Under the pieces are notes generated by a model. The model was not told where the DNA came from. It saw nothing but the letters and a program-made list of their open reading frames with translations, and made no database searches. Position numbers and translations under genes: made by a program. Below are positions 1 to 9,441 of a stretch of 64,000 nt of DNA, in pieces; the first letter of the stretch is position 1; each line of letters opens with the position of its first letter. This DNA comes from Hwanghaeella sp965227365 (lineage in GTDB: Bacteria > Pseudomonadota > Alphaproteobacteria > UBA8366 > Aestuariispiraceae), in NCBI RefSeq assembly GCF_965227365.1, contig NZ_OZ245754.1:4154001-4218000 (forward strand), given 5' to 3'.

Positions 1-555
1 GACCGGATGCTGATCACGCCGTCAGGAATCGCGCCCGACATCATGCGGCCGGATCAGATCGCCGAGGTGGATTTCGACGGCCGGTTCGACGGAGACTGGA
101 AACCCTCCAGCGAATGGGCCCTGCATGCGAAGCTCTATAAAACCCGCCCCGAGGCGCAAGCCATCGTGCACGCCCATCCGGACTATTGCGTCGCCATTTC
201 CTGTATGCGGCAGGCGCTGCCCTCGTTCCACTATATGGTTGCTGCCTATGGCGGCAACGAGGTGCCGTGTTCACCATACCGTCTGTTCGGCAGCGTGGAT
301 CTGGCCGATGCCGTTACGCAAACCATGGGGGAACGCTATACAGCCTGCCTGATTGCCAATCACGGCATGATCGCCATCGGTGATACATTGAGGAAGGCGT
401 TCACCCGGACCGAGGGGCTGGAAACGCTCGCTCGGCAGTACTACCTCGCCCGCACAATGGGGGAGATTTCACTCCTGGACGACACGGAGATGGAAGAGGT
501 ACACGGAGCCTACAAGTCGTACCGATACGGGGAGGCGTCGCGTAGCGCCCGTTGA
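1..555 (+). CDS. class II aldolase/adducin family protein, 5' end outside the window
   Basis: The reading frame is open from the first base, so the gene starts upstream; about 184 residues are visible against roughly 210-260 in the family. The fold is recognised from the MLITPSG segment that follows the substrate loop, the zinc motif VHAHPDY (HxH) and a third histidine in ANHGMIAIG. Class II aldolases and epimerases of the fuculose-phosphate/ribulose-phosphate type cleave or epimerise small sugar acids or phosphates with a divalent metal. The gene converges on the HisD-like gene with only four bases between the stops. The substrate cannot be told. Confidence 0.85.
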   Translation, partial: DRMLITPSGIAPDIMRPDQIAEVDFDGRFDGDWKPSSEWALHAKLYKTRPEAQAIVHAHPDYCVAISCMRQALPSFHYMVAAYGGNEVPCSPYRLFGSVDLADAVTQTMGERYTACLIANHGMIAIGDTLRKAFTRTEGLETLARQYYLARTMGEISLLDDTEMEEVHGAYKSYRYGEASRSAR

Positions 556-559
556 CGCA

Positions 560-1870
560 TCAAGTCTCGTATCTTTTCTGATCCGTGACCTCGAAATCCC
601 ATTGGGTATCCGGGAAGTATTTGCGCAGCCGCCAATCACAGGCCCGCGCATGACCGTCCATGCCTTCGGCGCGCGATATCCGTGAACCGACGGCGCTGAA
701 GGTCTTGTTGGCCTCGGCATCGAGTTGTTGATAAGTCAGAATCTTAAGGAACTTGTGAACGCTCAAACCACCGCTGTATCGGCCTGCGCCCTTGGTGGGA
801 AGAATATGGTTTGTTCCGGAGCATTTGTCGCCGTGGGTCACCGTACTGCCTTCCCCGAGAAACAGCGATCCGTAGTTCCGCAAATTGGCTTTCCACCACT
901 GCAAATCTTCGGCAATGACCTGGACATGCTCCGGTGCGTAGCGGTCGCTGATCTGAACAGCCTCCTCGCGATCATCGCACAGAACAATGTCCCCATAATC
1001 ACGCCAGGCGGCCATCACGACATCTTCATTCGGCATATCCGCCGCTACCTTCGGGATCAGGTCGGCGACCTTCTCTCCAACCGTTCGTGACGTCGTGAAC
1101 AGCCAAACGGGCGAGTTCGGCCCATGTTCCGCCTGGGACGTCAGGTCCACCGCGATCGTCATCGGATCCGCGCTTTCATCCGCGATAATCGCTGACTCCG
1201 TCGGGCCGGCGAACACATCGATCCCGACCCGGCCGAACAGGACACGCTTGGCTTCCGCAACATAAGCGTTGCCGGGGCCGACAATAATGTCGGCTTCGCG
1301 ACCGGTGAATAGGCCATTCGCCATCGCCGCCACACCTTGAACTCCGCCGATCTCCAGAATGACATCCGCCCCGGCCAAATCCATGGCATAGGCAATCGCC
1401 GGATGGATTGCCCCCTTGTATGGCGGAGAACAGGCGACGACGAAGGGCACGCCGGCGACTTTTGCCGTGGCAATGCTCATGATCGCGGAAGCGATATGCG
1501 CATAGCGGCCGCCCGGCACATAACAGCCGGCGCATTGCACCGGCATGACGCGCTGGCCCAGCCGCACGCCGGGTTCCGTTTCAATTTCGAATTCCGCCAG
1601 ACTGTCCCGTTGAGCCTCCGCGAAGCGGGAAACCTGGCGATGGGCGAACTGAATGTCCCGACGCAGACGCCCCGGCACTTGTGCGATCAGGTCAGCACGC
1701 TTCTCGGCGGACAGCACCACATCGCCCGTCCAGCCGTCCAACCTCTCAGCGAATTCGAGGGCCGCGGCCTCCCGGCGCTTTTCGATTTCCGTCAGCATGA
1801 CATCCACCGTTTGCCGGATGGAACGGTCGACGGACTCGTCCGGTGCAGGCGCCTGCTTCAGATATTCCAT
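560..1870 (-). CDS. HisD-superfamily dehydrogenase (histidinol dehydrogenase / HpsN-like)
   Basis: A 436-residue zinc- and NAD-dependent dehydrogenase that would oxidise an alcohol through the aldehyde to a carboxylate in the cytoplasm. Family motifs in order are GPGNAYVAEAKR, the zinc-ligand segment QAEHGP, the catalytic YAPEH pair, HGDKCSGTNHILPT with the zinc Asp, and a late His in GMDGHARA. All HisD catalytic and metal residues therefore appear kept. There are no other histidine-biosynthesis genes nearby, and the neighbours are an aldolase and a LysR-controlled peptide-transport operon, so a catabolic paralogue such as sulfopropanediol dehydrogenase (HpsN) is more likely than true HisD. 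Shine-Dalgarno is weak at the ATG. Confidence 0.85.
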   Translation of the reverse strand: MEYLKQAPAPDESVDRSIRQTVDVMLTEIEKRREAAALEFAERLDGWTGDVVLSAEKRADLIAQVPGRLRRDIQFAHRQVSRFAEAQRDSLAEFEIETEPGVRLGQRVMPVQCAGCYVPGGRYAHIASAIMSIATAKVAGVPFVVACSPPYKGAIHPAIAYAMDLAGADVILEIGGVQGVAAMANGLFTGREADIIVGPGNAYVAEAKRVLFGRVGIDVFAGPTESAIIADESADPMTIAVDLTSQAEHGPNSPVWLFTTSRTVGEKVADLIPKVAADMPNEDVVMAAWRDYGDIVLCDDREEAVQISDRYAPEHVQVIAEDLQWWKANLRNYGSLFLGEGSTVTHGDKCSGTNHILPTKGAGRYSGGLSVHKFLKILTYQQLDAEANKTFSAVGSRISRAEGMDGHARACDWRLRKYFPDTQWDFEVTDQKRYET

Positions 1871-2072
1871 GGAGCACTATCCCAATGCGTTACAGATAAG
1901 CACGTGCTTCGTCGAAGAACACGTAAACAACGAAACTCCTGTTCACGCGGACCCGCGGACCAAAACGGTTACGGTAGGTTCTTTCGGACCACCGCTGCTC
2001 ACCGACAGAAGTACAGAAACACCCCTATTCCCCTGTTCAAGTGAGACGATTTGGATTTTATCACTCGGCTCA

Positions 2073-2121
2073 TGTTTCAGGCATATGCATCTTCGAAATC
2101 AAAGTTGCGTATTTTTGAAAC
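2073..2121. promoter_or_regulatory. putative LysR-type operator, copy 1
   Basis: This 49-bp stretch matches 38 of 49 bases of the segment just before the LysR gene at 9385-9433, and both begin TGTTTCAGG and end TGAAAC, giving GTTTCA...TGAAAC inverted ends with an internal CGAAAT. It lies about 200 bp upstream of the HisD-like gene, in the roughly 300-bp gap (1871-2171) before the end of the ABC ATPase gene. The rest of that gap shows no convincing gene. I infer that the LysR protein binds here. Confidence 0.5.
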
Positions 2122-2171
2122 TATACGGTCACACGTTTCCCCTGAATTTCCTGACATTAGAGTTTCGGCTT

Positions 2172-3206
2172 TTAGGTCTTTCTGCCCATGACCTCCGCCT
2201 CGACTTTCAGACAAGCAACCGCGTGCCCGTGCCCGACGGGGGCCAATTCCGGACGGGTTACGGCACATTCATCGGTAGCGATCGGACAACGCGTTCGGAA
2301 ACAGCAACCGCTGGGAGGGTTGATCGGGCTCGGCACATCGCCGGTCAGGATGACCCGCTCGCGCTTTGCGGTCGGGTCAGGCAGCGGAACGGCGGAAAGC
2401 AGAGCCTTGGTATAGGGATGCTTGGGGGCGCGGAACAGCGTATCCCGGTCCGCCGTTTCAACGATCCGGCCCAAATACATGACCGCGACCCGGTCGCTCA
2501 TATGTTCAATCACGGCCAGATCATGCGAAATGAAAAGCATCGTCAGGCCCAGATCCGCCTGCAGCTTCATCAACAAATTGATGATCTGCGCTTGCACCGA
2601 AACATCGAGGGCCGAGACCGCTTCGTCGCAAACGATGATATCCGGGTTTGATGCCAGGGCACGCGCGATGCAGATACGTTGGCGCTGACCGCCGGAAAAC
2701 TGGTGCGGCATCCGCGCCATGTCCTCGCGGCGCAATCCGACCCGCTCGAGTAGGTCACCGACATATTTCCGGCGTGCGTCCCGGCCCTGGACGATCTTGT
2801 GATTGCGAACCGGCTCCGAAATCAGCGCTTCGACATTCATACGCGGATTCAGGCTGGAGAACGGGTCCTGAAACACGATGCTGAGCCGCTTCCGAACAGG
2901 CCGCATGTCCTTTTCGCCCAGACCGTCGATGCGCTGCCCGTTGACGAATATTTCCCCGGCGGTGATATCCGTGAGGCGCGTCAAGCACCGGCCCACCGTC
3001 GACTTCCCGCAACCGGATTCGCCGACCAGCGCCAGTGTCTCTCCCTTTGCGATTTCAAAGCTGACACCGTCCACCGCATGCACCCGCTGGACCACCTTGC
3101 CGAACAATCCGCCATTGATCGGAAAGTGTTTCACCAGGTCGCGCACCACGATGATCGGTTCCCGGTGCGCTTCGTCCTGCATTGTCGCTGCTGTCCGACT
3201 AGTCAT
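2172..3206 (-). CDS. oligopeptide/dipeptide ABC transporter ATP-binding protein (DppF/OppF type)
   Basis: A 344-residue ATPase energising import through the two permeases upstream. Walker A is GESGCGKSTVGR, the signature is FSGGQRQRICIARAL and Walker B runs into CDEAVSALD. The C-terminal oligopeptide-transporter extension carries the usual cysteine cluster (GCCFRTRCP, then DEC). It is the last gene of the operon mlrC-like, binding protein, permease, permease, ATPase, ATPase, and its start overlaps the preceding ATPase gene by 8 bp. The pairing of two different ATPases is standard for the Dpp/Opp class. Confidence 0.93.
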   Translation of the reverse strand: MTSRTAATMQDEAHREPIIVVRDLVKHFPINGGLFGKVVQRVHAVDGVSFEIAKGETLALVGESGCGKSTVGRCLTRLTDITAGEIFVNGQRIDGLGEKDMRPVRKRLSIVFQDPFSSLNPRMNVEALISEPVRNHKIVQGRDARRKYVGDLLERVGLRREDMARMPHQFSGGQRQRICIARALASNPDIIVCDEAVSALDVSVQAQIINLLMKLQADLGLTMLFISHDLAVIEHMSDRVAVMYLGRIVETADRDTLFRAPKHPYTKALLSAVPLPDPTAKRERVILTGDVPSPINPPSGCCFRTRCPIATDECAVTRPELAPVGHGHAVACLKVEAEVMGRKT

Positions 3207-4194
3207 GGGCCACGGCGTCCTTCGGAGCGAAATGGCACGCGGCCAGGTGACGGGGCGCCTTGGCTTCCAGGGCGGGATCTACCTGTCGGCAAACCTGTTC
3301 GGCGCGAGGGCACCGCGCGGCGAAAACGCACCCTTCGATCGGCTGACTCAGATCGGGCACCCGACCCGGTATCTCCACCAGCGCCGCCGCTTCACCATTG
3401 TCGCGCGACGCGCCAAGCCGGGGTACGGCGCCCATCAAGCCTTGTGTGTAAGGATGACGTGGGGTGGAAAATAGGTCGGTCACGCTCGCTTCCTCGACCT
3501 TGCGGCCGGCATACATGACCAGAACCCGTTCGGCGAATTCCGCAACCACGCCCAAGTCATGCGTGATCAGCAGAATGGCCGCGCCCGTCTTCTTTCGAAG
3601 GTCCTGCAGCAGTTCCAGTATTTGCGCCTGAATCGTGACATCCAGCGCGGTCGTCGGTTCATCCGCGATCAACAGCGAAGGATTGCAGGCAAGCGCCATG
3701 GCGATCATCGCGCGTTGGCGCATGCCACCGGATAACTGATGCGGATATTCGTCGACCCGCTTTTCGGGGGAAGGGATTCCGACGAGCCTGAGCATTTCCA
3801 CCGCTCGTTCACGCGCCTTCGCGCGCCCAAGTCCCTCATGAAGGCGAACAGCTTCACCGATCTGCTTGCCGATACTGAAGACCGGGTTGAGCGAGGTCAT
3901 CGGCTCCTGGAAGATCATGCTGATACGGCCGCCACGCAGCGCGCGCATCTCCGATTCCGACTTCTCCATCAGGTTTTCGCCGTTGAAAGAAATGCGACCG
4001 GCAATCTTACCAGGCGGCGTCGGTAGCAGGCGCAGGATCGACATCGACGTCACCGACTTGCCGCAACCGGATTCGCCGACAATCGCCAGGGCTTCGCCGG
4101 AATTGACATCGAAGGACAGGCCGTCGACGGCCCGGTTGACCGCGGTGGCCGTGCGGAAATGAACCTGAAGATCGCGAACTTCCAACAACGCCAT
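3199..4194 (-). CDS. oligopeptide/dipeptide ABC transporter ATP-binding protein (DppD/OppD type)
   Basis: A 331-residue ATPase, partner of the next gene. It shows GESGCGKSVTSMS (Walker A), LSGGMRQRAMIAMAL (signature), IADEPTTALD (Walker B) and the C-terminal GCVFAARCP...EQVC cysteine segment of the Opp/Dpp family. Only three bases separate it from the permease gene upstream, so the two are translated from one message. Residues and length are typical. Confidence 0.93.
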   Translation of the reverse strand: MALLEVRDLQVHFRTATAVNRAVDGLSFDVNSGEALAIVGESGCGKSVTSMSILRLLPTPPGKIAGRISFNGENLMEKSESEMRALRGGRISMIFQEPMTSLNPVFSIGKQIGEAVRLHEGLGRAKARERAVEMLRLVGIPSPEKRVDEYPHQLSGGMRQRAMIAMALACNPSLLIADEPTTALDVTIQAQILELLQDLRKKTGAAILLITHDLGVVAEFAERVLVMYAGRKVEEASVTDLFSTPRHPYTQGLMGAVPRLGASRDNGEAAALVEIPGRVPDLSQPIEGCVFAARCPRAEQVCRQVDPALEAKAPRHLAACHFAPKDAVAHD

Positions 4195-4197
4195 GGG

Positions 4198-5112
4198 TCA
4201 GACCCTTTTCGCCAGGCGGGGATCGACCGCGTCACGCAACCCGTCGCCCAGCAGGTTGACCGCCAGCACGGTAATCGAAAGGAAAAGCGCCGGGAAAAAC
4301 ACGATATTGGGTTTGACCTGCCAGAGGGCCCGTCCCTCCGCCATGATATTGCCCCATGACGGAACGGAGGTCGGTAAGCCGGCGCCTATGAAAGACAGGA
4401 TCGCCTCCGTGATCATCGCGGACGCACAGATATACGTCGCCTGCACCGTGATCGGGGCCAACGTATTGGGCATGATGTGGCGCCAGATGATGCCGAACTT
4501 GGATGTGCCGCAGGCAATACCCGCCTCGACATAAGCCAGTTCGCGGACCGTCAACACGGCGGAGCGCGAAAGCCGCGCCACCCTCGGTATCTCCGCGATC
4601 GTAATCGCGAATATGACATTGAAGATCGATCCGCCGCGCAGCAGCGTCATCAACGCAATGGCGAGCAGGATGGCAGGAATGGACATCATCGCATCCATGA
4701 TGCGCATGATGATGTTGTCCGCCCAACGGGTGAACCCGGCGACCAGACCTATGGCCAGACCGACGGCCGTCGCGAACGCGGCAACGCCGATACCGACGAT
4801 AAGGGAAACCCGCGCGCCGTAAACCGTCCGCGCGAAGATATCCCGTCCCATCATATCGGTTCCGAACAGGGCCTCCGGCGATGGGTCCTTTACCCGCATT
4901 GCCGGATTGAGCGCGGTCGGGTCCGCCGATGCGATCAACGGGGCGAATATCGCCATCAGGACCACGCTGAACAGCAGCACACCGCCGAGCCACATGGTCG
5001 GGTGCTGCCGGATGGACCGGACAATTGGCGGAAGCTGCGGCGGCGGCGTGAGGATCGCAGGGCGGCGTTCCGCCGCGGGAAGGGCCCTGAAATCCGTGGG
5101 ACTGTCACTCAA
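4198..5112 (-). CDS. oligopeptide/dipeptide ABC transporter permease (DppC type)
   Basis: A 304-residue inner-membrane permease. A cytoplasmic N-terminal tail of about 40 residues precedes the first membrane span, and the ATPase-contact EAA loop is seen as VEAGIACGTSKFG...IMPN near residues 195-215. The N-terminal tail and length fit DppC/OppC. Its ATG overlaps the stop of the preceding permease by four bases, which implies translational coupling. Confidence 0.93.
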   Translation of the reverse strand: MSDSPTDFRALPAAERRPAILTPPPQLPPIVRSIRQHPTMWLGGVLLFSVVLMAIFAPLIASADPTALNPAMRVKDPSPEALFGTDMMGRDIFARTVYGARVSLIVGIGVAAFATAVGLAIGLVAGFTRWADNIIMRIMDAMMSIPAILLAIALMTLLRGGSIFNVIFAITIAEIPRVARLSRSAVLTVRELAYVEAGIACGTSKFGIIWRHIMPNTLAPITVQATYICASAMITEAILSFIGAGLPTSVPSWGNIMAEGRALWQVKPNIVFFPALFLSITVLAVNLLGDGLRDAVDPRLAKRV

Positions 5113-6050
5113 TAGCGGATCCTCGGGTCAACGAAAGTGTAACTCAGGTCGATCAACAGGTTGATCAGGACATAGACGAAACTGAAGACCAGGATGATTG
5201 CCTGGATGACCGGGTAGTCGCGGCGCAGGATCGAATCCACGGTCAACCGGCCGAGTCCGGGCAGCGCGAAGACGCTCTCGATCACGACGGCGCCGCTGAT
5301 CATCAGGGCGATACCGATCCCGATAACCGTTATGATGGGAACGGACGCGTTGCGCAGCGCATGGATGAAGAGCACGGCCTTCTCGGAAACGCCTTTGCCC
5401 CGTGCGGTGCGGATATAATCCTGCTGAAGAACCTCCAGCATGGTTGCCCGCGTGATGCGCGCGATGATCGCGATGTAAAAGGTCGCCAAGGTCGTCGCCG
5501 GCAACAGCAGGTTTCTGAGCCAGGGCCACAAGCCTTCCGAAAACGGCGTATAGCCCTGCACCGGCAGCCATCCGAGTTTCAAGGCGAGGGACCAGGCGAG
5601 CACGTACCCGATCACGAAGACGGGCACGGAAAACCCTAGAACGGCGAACAGCATGATGCCCCTGTCCAACAGGGAACCGTGTTTCCAAGCAGCCACCACG
5701 CCCAGCGGGACCGCCACCGCGATAGCGATGAAAAGGGTGACGACCATCAGCGATAACGTAGGCTCGACCCGCTGCAGCATCATTTCAGATACCGGCAACT
5801 GCGTGAAAATCGATTTTCCGAAATCACCGTGCAGGATACCGACAGACCATTCGACAAAGCGGACCGGGAAACTTCGGTTCAGGCCAAGTTCCTCGCGGAT
5901 CTCTTCGATCTCTTCCTGTGTCGCCTGATCGCCGGCCAGGATCGCAGCCGGGTCGCCCGGTGTGATGTAGAGTAGACTGAAGACGAAGATCATCACGAAG
6001 GCGACGACCGGAATCGCCGCGAGTACACGATGCAGTATATAGGCGCCCAT
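5109..6050 (-). CDS. oligopeptide/dipeptide ABC transporter permease (DppB type)
   Basis: A 313-residue permease with the short N-terminus and immediate first membrane span (YILHRVLAAIPVV) typical of DppB/OppB. It has the conserved TPGDPA segment after span 1 and an EAA loop containing RTARGKGVSEKAV. With the partner permease it forms the translocation pore. It follows the binding-protein gene after a gap of about 110 bp that carries two stem-loops. Confidence 0.93.
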   Translation of the reverse strand: MGAYILHRVLAAIPVVAFVMIFVFSLLYITPGDPAAILAGDQATQEEIEEIREELGLNRSFPVRFVEWSVGILHGDFGKSIFTQLPVSEMMLQRVEPTLSLMVVTLFIAIAVAVPLGVVAAWKHGSLLDRGIMLFAVLGFSVPVFVIGYVLAWSLALKLGWLPVQGYTPFSEGLWPWLRNLLLPATTLATFYIAIIARITRATMLEVLQQDYIRTARGKGVSEKAVLFIHALRNASVPIITVIGIGIALMISGAVVIESVFALPGLGRLTVDSILRRDYPVIQAIILVFSFVYVLINLLIDLSYTFVDPRIRY

Positions 6051-6087
6051 CGTCGGATCGTTCGCTTCTAGATGTTCCCGGTAAATA

Positions 6088-6146
6088 GGTCGGCCTTTCG
6101 GCCGCCGACCCGCCCCATCCGCGGCACCGCTGCGCCGCGAATGGGG
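6088..6146 (-). terminator. tandem stem-loops between binding-protein and permease genes
   Basis: Two hairpins lie in the 113-bp gap. The first has 7-bp arms GGTCGGC/GCCGACC at 6088-6094 and 6104-6110. The second pairs 6113-6125 with 6134-6146 (12 bp, one mismatch). No clear T-run follows on the minus strand. They are more likely RNA-stabilising or attenuating elements that keep the binding protein in excess over the permeases than a full terminator. Confidence 0.5.
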
Positions 6147-6163
6147 GTCGGATCAATGATGTA

Positions 6164-7744
6164 TTAGGCCCGACGGATGTTCCAGAACATATCCACGGAA
6201 CCCTGGAGCGCGCCTTGAAGGTCGGCTCGCACCGCGCCCGTCCGGAAGGACAGCCCCAGAGGCGCCGTCGGAACCATGTCCATGGCCCGTTTCTGAACGT
6301 CCAGGAAGAGCTTGTCGGCTTCGTCCTTGCTGCCGGCAGCGAGCCAATCGACGACGAGCGATTCCATTTTCTCGTCCTCGTACCAGCCCCACCAGCCGCT
6401 GTCGCCGAGGCCGCGCGTGGTCGCGTTCGTCGCGGGGTTGTTGATGGAGATCGCCGGCCAGTTGGTACAGGCGATGTTCCATCCGCCGTTTTCGACCGTT
6501 TCCTTGGAAACGCGGCGTTGAACGACCGTTCCCCAATCTGTCTCCACAAGATCGACATTGAAACCGATCTTCTTCAGCAGGTCGGCGGCGAGCAGCCCGT
6601 GCGGGTGGATGGAAGCGATGTCCGTCGGGTTCAGAATAACGACTTTTTCACCCTTGTAACCCGCATCCATCACAGCCTTTTTCGCGGCTTCGATATCGAG
6701 CGAACCGATGACGCCATTGCCGACCTCTTCGACCCCCGGCGTACCACAGGGGAACAGGGACATGCAGACCTGCCGGTCCGCCTCATTCGCCGCCACCGAC
6801 TGCAGGAACGGTGTCTGGTCGATCGCCTTCAGCACCACGCGGCGCAGTTCGACATTGTCGAAGGGCGGGATCAAATGGTTGAAGCGGATCACATGCATCA
6901 CGCCGAACGGATCGGTCCGATGCATCGTCACGTCCGGATGCGCTTCCAGCACCGGCTGCAGGTCCGTCAGTACGGATCCGAGCCAATCCACTTCGCCGGA
7001 CTGGATCGCCGCGATCGCCGTGGCGGCGTCCGGAATGATCTGCCATTCCAACCTGTCGAAATGCGCGACCTTGCCGCCGGTGGTCCATTCGGCCTGCTCT
7101 GCGCGCGGCACATAATCCTCGAACTTTTCGTACACCACACGATCGCCGGAAACGTATTCATCCGCTTTGAAACGGTAGGGGCCGGACCCGACCATTTCAG
7201 TGATCTGCGTCTTTGCATCCGTGTTCGCCAGGCGTTCCGGCATCATCATCGCCGGCCGTGAATGCGGCTTGCCGATAGCATGCAGCAATGGACCGAACGG
7301 GCGGGTCAACTTGATGGAGATCGTCTTGTCGTCCGCAGCCCCCCAGGACTCGACGGCGGCTCCGAGCGCCTGCCCGAAGGGGTCCCGTTTCGCCCAACGC
7401 GCAAGACTGGCCGCACAATCCTGTGCGCGGACCGGCTCACCATCGTGGAACTTCAAACCGTCACGCAGTGTGATGCGCCATTCCAGCCCATCTTCGGAAA
7501 CCGTATGGCCGGCCGCCATCTGCGGCTTCGGTTGCTGGTTTGCATCCACACCATAGAGTGTATCGAACACGCAATAACCATGCGTGACCGAGACGGCAGC
7601 CGGCGTGAAAATCGGGTCGAGGACCGTCAGGTTGGATGCAGGCACGTAACGTAGCGTCCTGGTACGGCTGGCCAGACTGACCGCAGGCATTGCCAGGATC
7701 GGCGCTGCAGCTGCGGCGCCTAGAAGTGTGCGGCGCGTAATCAT
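6164..7744 (-). CDS. ABC transporter substrate-binding protein, family 5 (DppA/OppA type)
   Basis: A 526-residue periplasmic binding protein. It begins MITRRTLLGAAAAAP, a twin-arginine-like leader with cleavage probably after SLA. The mature part has the SBP_bac_5 pattern: LDPIFTPA near the start, HTVSEDGLEWRITLRDG around residues 80-95, KFHDGEPV and AQD soon after. It delivers peptides or similar ligands to the downstream permeases. Placement just after an MlrC-family peptidase gene suggests a peptide or modified amino-acid ligand, which is inference. Confidence 0.92.
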   Translation of the reverse strand: MITRRTLLGAAAAAPILAMPAVSLASRTRTLRYVPASNLTVLDPIFTPAAVSVTHGYCVFDTLYGVDANQQPKPQMAAGHTVSEDGLEWRITLRDGLKFHDGEPVRAQDCAASLARWAKRDPFGQALGAAVESWGAADDKTISIKLTRPFGPLLHAIGKPHSRPAMMMPERLANTDAKTQITEMVGSGPYRFKADEYVSGDRVVYEKFEDYVPRAEQAEWTTGGKVAHFDRLEWQIIPDAATAIAAIQSGEVDWLGSVLTDLQPVLEAHPDVTMHRTDPFGVMHVIRFNHLIPPFDNVELRRVVLKAIDQTPFLQSVAANEADRQVCMSLFPCGTPGVEEVGNGVIGSLDIEAAKKAVMDAGYKGEKVVILNPTDIASIHPHGLLAADLLKKIGFNVDLVETDWGTVVQRRVSKETVENGGWNIACTNWPAISINNPATNATTRGLGDSGWWGWYEDEKMESLVVDWLAAGSKDEADKLFLDVQKRAMDMVPTAPLGLSFRTGAVRADLQGALQGSVDMFWNIRRA

Positions 7745-7801
7745 AATGCGAGTCTCCTCTTCGTTGATCGGCCTAGTACGCCAGGCCTCCCCCTCCTGGC
7801 C

Positions 7802-9289
7802 CTATTCGATGGGCTCAGGTGTTTCCATGTCGTCCGCGGGCCAGAACGGCCTTCTTCTGTTTTTCCAGGCGACATCCTGGAGCCGCAGCGGCGTTCCGCC
7901 GGGCCCATGAATCGCGATGAACTCCACCCCCTCGCCGAGAAGCTTCTTGTAGTTCATCAGGTTCTTGAACGTGGCCAGCCGACAGGTTCGAATGTCGATT
8001 CCGCAAGCCGCGTAATGTTCGTCCGTGTGCTCGTATACGGCATGGCTGGCAACCAATATCCGCAAACCGCTTACCCGCAGCACGGCAGACGGCCCCAACG
8101 TGGTTTCCACCGAGGCCAGCGGCCCGCCCCGATAGGTAAAGCGGCCATCATGCAAACTTTCCACGCGCGCCTTTACCGTTACAGGTTTGAGCCAGCGGGT
8201 ATCCAACCAGGCCCCGATCTGGAATTCCGCTTCCGCCCCGACACCGATTTCATGGGCTTTTGCGGCAGCTTGGGGGTCGTAGATACTGACGGCGGAAGGA
8301 TATTCCGGCGCATGGTTCAGGATAGCGGCCAGCAGGTCCGGTGAATCTCCGGCGGACCCGCCGCCGATACTATCGGGGGCGTCAATCAACAGGACGCGAT
8401 CGGCATCCAGTTTCAACGCTGCCTGCACGGCCTCATCCGCGGTCAATGACGGTAGTTCGAATTCCCAGCGGCGCGCATACATGTCGTCCACGATTTCTGT
8501 CGCGGCTGCTTCCGCGCCCGGCAGGTCACCATCCGTCACCGCGACGCCCGTAATACCGACATCCGCCATATCCAGCCAGGGCTGAACCGGGAAATAGCTG
8601 ACCGAGAGGGCGCGCCCCTGCTCTTCCAACTCGCGCGCATGGGCGGCGACCTTCGTCATCGGCGCATCGCCGACGGTCGCACCCCCCAGAACCGGCACGA
8701 TCGCATTGTATTTCCGGATACCGGTGACCGGCCGTATCTCACCGCGCATGGCCCGGACAAGGAGATCCGCCGCCTTCACCGCTGTTTCATAGGCATCCAC
8801 ATGCGGATAGGTTTCATAGCCGACCAGTGCATTCGCCGCCCGCGCCATCTTTGCCGTAACATGGGCATGCAGATCCAGGCTGGCCGTGATCGGGACATCC
8901 GGGCCGACGACCTCCCGCAGGGCGGTCAGCAACTTGCCTTCGGGGTCGTGTTCCGTTCCGGAAATCATCGCGCCATGGAGGGCAAGATATATGCCGTCCA
9001 CCGGCATCCGCGCGCGGACACCGTCTACGATTTCCTGAATGGATTCTTCACAGAACCCGTCTTCGACATGGCCACCGGCACCGCCCTTCGCAGCCAGGAT
9101 GGGGACAATTTCCACCTTTGCAGCAGTGAGCGTATCAATACCGCCGGCCAAAGCGGTCTTCTTCCCTTTGGCCGCTGTCAGAATCCGATCGCCGCGGTAC
9201 AGCCCCTTGCGTTCAAAGTCCTCGCGTCTCTCGACACGTAAGGAGAGACTATTGCCCTCATACTCGAAACTCGCGACAGCCGCCCGCAC
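7802..9289 (-). CDS. M81 family metallopeptidase (MlrC/microcystinase C-like)
   Basis: A 495-residue protein of the MlrC family, named after the third enzyme of microcystin breakdown, although most members have unknown substrates. Visible motifs include LALHGAMISG and DLHAHVTAKM, which carry likely zinc-binding histidines, and the C-terminal MlrC domain with the SHAVYEHTDEHY segment. I chose the GTG at 9289 because the N-terminus then reads MRAAVASFEYEGNS, matching the usual MlrC start, and TTAGG lies upstream. It heads the Dpp-like operon, which suggests intake followed by hydrolysis of a peptide-like compound. Confidence 0.88.
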   Translation of the reverse strand: MRAAVASFEYEGNSLSLRVERREDFERKGLYRGDRILTAAKGKKTALAGGIDTLTAAKVEIVPILAAKGGAGGHVEDGFCEESIQEIVDGVRARMPVDGIYLALHGAMISGTEHDPEGKLLTALREVVGPDVPITASLDLHAHVTAKMARAANALVGYETYPHVDAYETAVKAADLLVRAMRGEIRPVTGIRKYNAIVPVLGGATVGDAPMTKVAAHARELEEQGRALSVSYFPVQPWLDMADVGITGVAVTDGDLPGAEAAATEIVDDMYARRWEFELPSLTADEAVQAALKLDADRVLLIDAPDSIGGGSAGDSPDLLAAILNHAPEYPSAVSIYDPQAAAKAHEIGVGAEAEFQIGAWLDTRWLKPVTVKARVESLHDGRFTYRGGPLASVETTLGPSAVLRVSGLRILVASHAVYEHTDEHYAACGIDIRTCRLATFKNLMNYKKLLGEGVEFIAIHGPGGTPLRLQDVAWKNRRRPFWPADDMETPEPIE

Positions 9290-9384
9290 CGTACCTAACC
9301 CCGCCCGTTATTTCCGAAGCCATCGCGTGCTACCGTTTTACCGTGCCCGTCAATGTTCCGACAAAAACCGTAGCACTGCAGTTT

Positions 9385-9433
9385 TGTTTCAGGTATACGC
9401 ACTATCGAAATGAAAGTTGCAGAAATATGAAAC
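9385..9433. promoter_or_regulatory. putative LysR-type operator, copy 2
   Basis: This is the partner of the element at 2073-2121 (38/49 identical). It ends 8 bp before the LysR start codon and lies about 95 bp upstream of the divergent MlrC-like gene. TTTC...GAAAT and GTTTCA...TGAAAC symmetries resemble LysR T-N11-A half-sites. The position fits joint autoregulation and control of the peptidase-transporter operon. Confidence 0.55.
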
Positions 9434-9441
9434 TTTGAAAA

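Noticed and set aside
560..1870. Histidine biosynthesis hisD
   Set aside because: Catalytic residues fit, but no other his gene is near and the surroundings are catabolic, so a HisD paralogue is more likely.
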